Assembly: GCF_022788715.1 (NCBI RefSeq) | Contig: NZ_CP085168.1 | Location: forward strand, 272,545-336,544 | Source of the DNA: Sulfitobacter sp. DSM 110093 | GTDB lineage: Bacteria; Pseudomonadota; Alphaproteobacteria; Rhodobacterales; Rhodobacteraceae | Length of the DNA: 64,000 nt | Direction of reading: 5' to 3' | In this document: in pieces, positions 63,343-64,000 of the stretch | Layout: the number at the start of each line of letters is the position of its first letter | How positions within the stretch are numbered: position 1 is the stretch's first letter | Position numbers and translations under genes: made by a program | Notes under the pieces: model-generated | What the model was told of the DNA's origin: nothing | Databases searched by the model: none | Seen by the model: only the letters and a program-made list of their open reading frames with translations

Positions 63343-63621
63343 GCGCCAGAGATAGCGCCATTTGCCACCAACCCGGATGTAGGTTTCATCAACGTGCCAA
63401 TCGACGCTTGCGCGACGATGCCTCTCAGTGCGCTTCGCCAGTTCAGGCGAGAACTTCTGGACCCAGCGGAAGACCGTTGATCGATCGACCATGATCCCAC
63501 GCTCTTCCAGAAGATCAACAACATCTTGGTAGGACAACGGGTAGCGCAGATACCAACGCACAGCGCAGAGTATGATCTCCCGGGGAAAGCGATGGCGCTT
63601 GAACGGCGACTTGCGTGACAT
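63343..63621 (-). pseudogene. Second IS6-family transposase, 3'-truncated
   Basis: The minus-strand frame from ATG 63621 reads MSRKSPFKRHRFPREIILCA, VRWYLRYPLSYQDVVDLLEE, FRWVQKFSPELAKRTERHRR and SVDWHVDETYIRVGGKWRYL, the first 93 or so residues of an IS26-like IS6 transposase with its first catalytic Asp. It stops exactly where the other IS6-family element begins (63342), so the remaining residues were displaced. Its own terminal repeat (GGCTGTTGCATTAACGGAGC on the minus strand) is at about 63655-63676. Confidence 0.85.
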
Positions 63622-63676
63622 GCTCGACCTCCAAATCATGATCGTCGCCAAGGGGCTCCGTTAATGCAACAGCCCC

Positions 63677-64000
63677 CTCTCGCCTAGCCGCGTGAGGCGG
63701 GGTTCGCAGGCACCTGGCAACAGAAGCCTGCATCACTTACTTATCTGCGATTCTATGTAGCTGCTCTGAGGGGCGGTTTTCGCGATGATATCAACGCTTT
63801 CAAACCTCTGCCACGAATGCCATTGGGTGAAAGCTGTTAATGCGATGCCTCAAGTACCACAGCTAACGCTGCATAAACGTTTGGAAAAATAATACGTCGC
63901 CTACCACGCTTTGGCGGCGTCACGCATTTCTTCTGGCGTTGTGGATAAAACGTGTTACACAGAGAGAAATCCGGATAACACGGTTTACAAGGCAGAATAA
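63677..64000. other. Right-edge stretch, nothing recognised
   Basis: Beyond the terminal repeat of the truncated IS6-family copy I see no gene with family motifs or a good ribosome binding site. A short minus-strand string (TTPEEMRDAAKAW) is too small to call. Confidence 0.3.

Noticed and set aside
63880..64000. Minus-strand string TTPEEMRDAAKAW near the right edge
   Set aside because: Only 13 residues before a stop, no start and no context.

Overview
The window reads as accessory DNA of a marine alphaproteobacterium, most likely a Roseobacter-group member of the Rhodobacterales. The reasons are the GC-rich codon use, the mix of TRAP and tripartite tricarboxylate (TTT) transporters, the isoquinoline-oxidoreductase-type enzyme with its own cytochrome c, and many insertion-sequence remnants. 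The species call is inference. I see no rRNA, tRNA, CRISPR array, or replication or conjugation gene.

Layout. 0-2 kb: a partial TetR gene with a palindromic operator, a small protein with 11-residue repeats, and a LysR regulator. 1.9-6.9 kb: an operon of CoA-transferase, HMG-CoA-lyase-like enzyme and a TRAP transporter, which looks like uptake, CoA activation and C-C cleavage of a branched hydroxy-dicarboxylate. 7-7.6 kb: IS21 remnant. 8-16.4 kb: a two-component system divergent from an envelope glycosylation set (ArnT-like transferase, GtrB-like transferase, GtrA flippase, exported phosphoesterase, DedA). The ArnT-like gene is split by an intact IS1111-type (IS110 family) element whose right end probably encodes a target-guiding RNA. 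16.4-27 kb: TetR and a frameshifted HD-domain gene, a short inverted-repeat element, LysR and an MFS exporter, gene fragments, an IS30 copy with a nonsense mutation, YceI, a cytochrome b561-YceI fusion, a PAS histidine kinase, and a broken integrase.

27.4-35.2 kb: sulfatase, FMN 2-hydroxy-acid oxidase, TTT transporter, LysR and formylglycine-generating enzyme. Together they suggest a route for a sulfate ester of a 2-hydroxy carboxylate. 35.7-40.6 kb: small stress-like genes (heme membrane protein, NAD(P)-binding protein, two SnoaL-like proteins, DUF2218) facing a LysR regulator. 40.6-45.6 kb: a molybdenum hydroxylase (large subunit, 2Fe-2S subunit, tri-heme cytochrome c) divergent from a TetR gene, with two tandem operators. 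45.6-50 kb: class III alcohol dehydrogenase truncated by IS21 debris, KtrAB potassium transporter, an aldo/keto reductase with an internal deletion, and an IS3 remnant.

50.3-61.1 kb: a hexuronate catabolic operon (GntR, UxaC, UxuA, UxuB, two Gfo/Idh oxidoreductases, TTT transporter, KdgK) with a promoter whose spacer is two overlapping palindromes. 61.1-64 kb: nested insertion sequences, with an IS256-family element inside one IS6-family copy, which itself abuts a truncated second IS6-family copy.

Taken together this is an island of solute-import and catabolic operons bounded and eroded by insertion sequences. Several genes are broken in ways whose history can be reconstructed.
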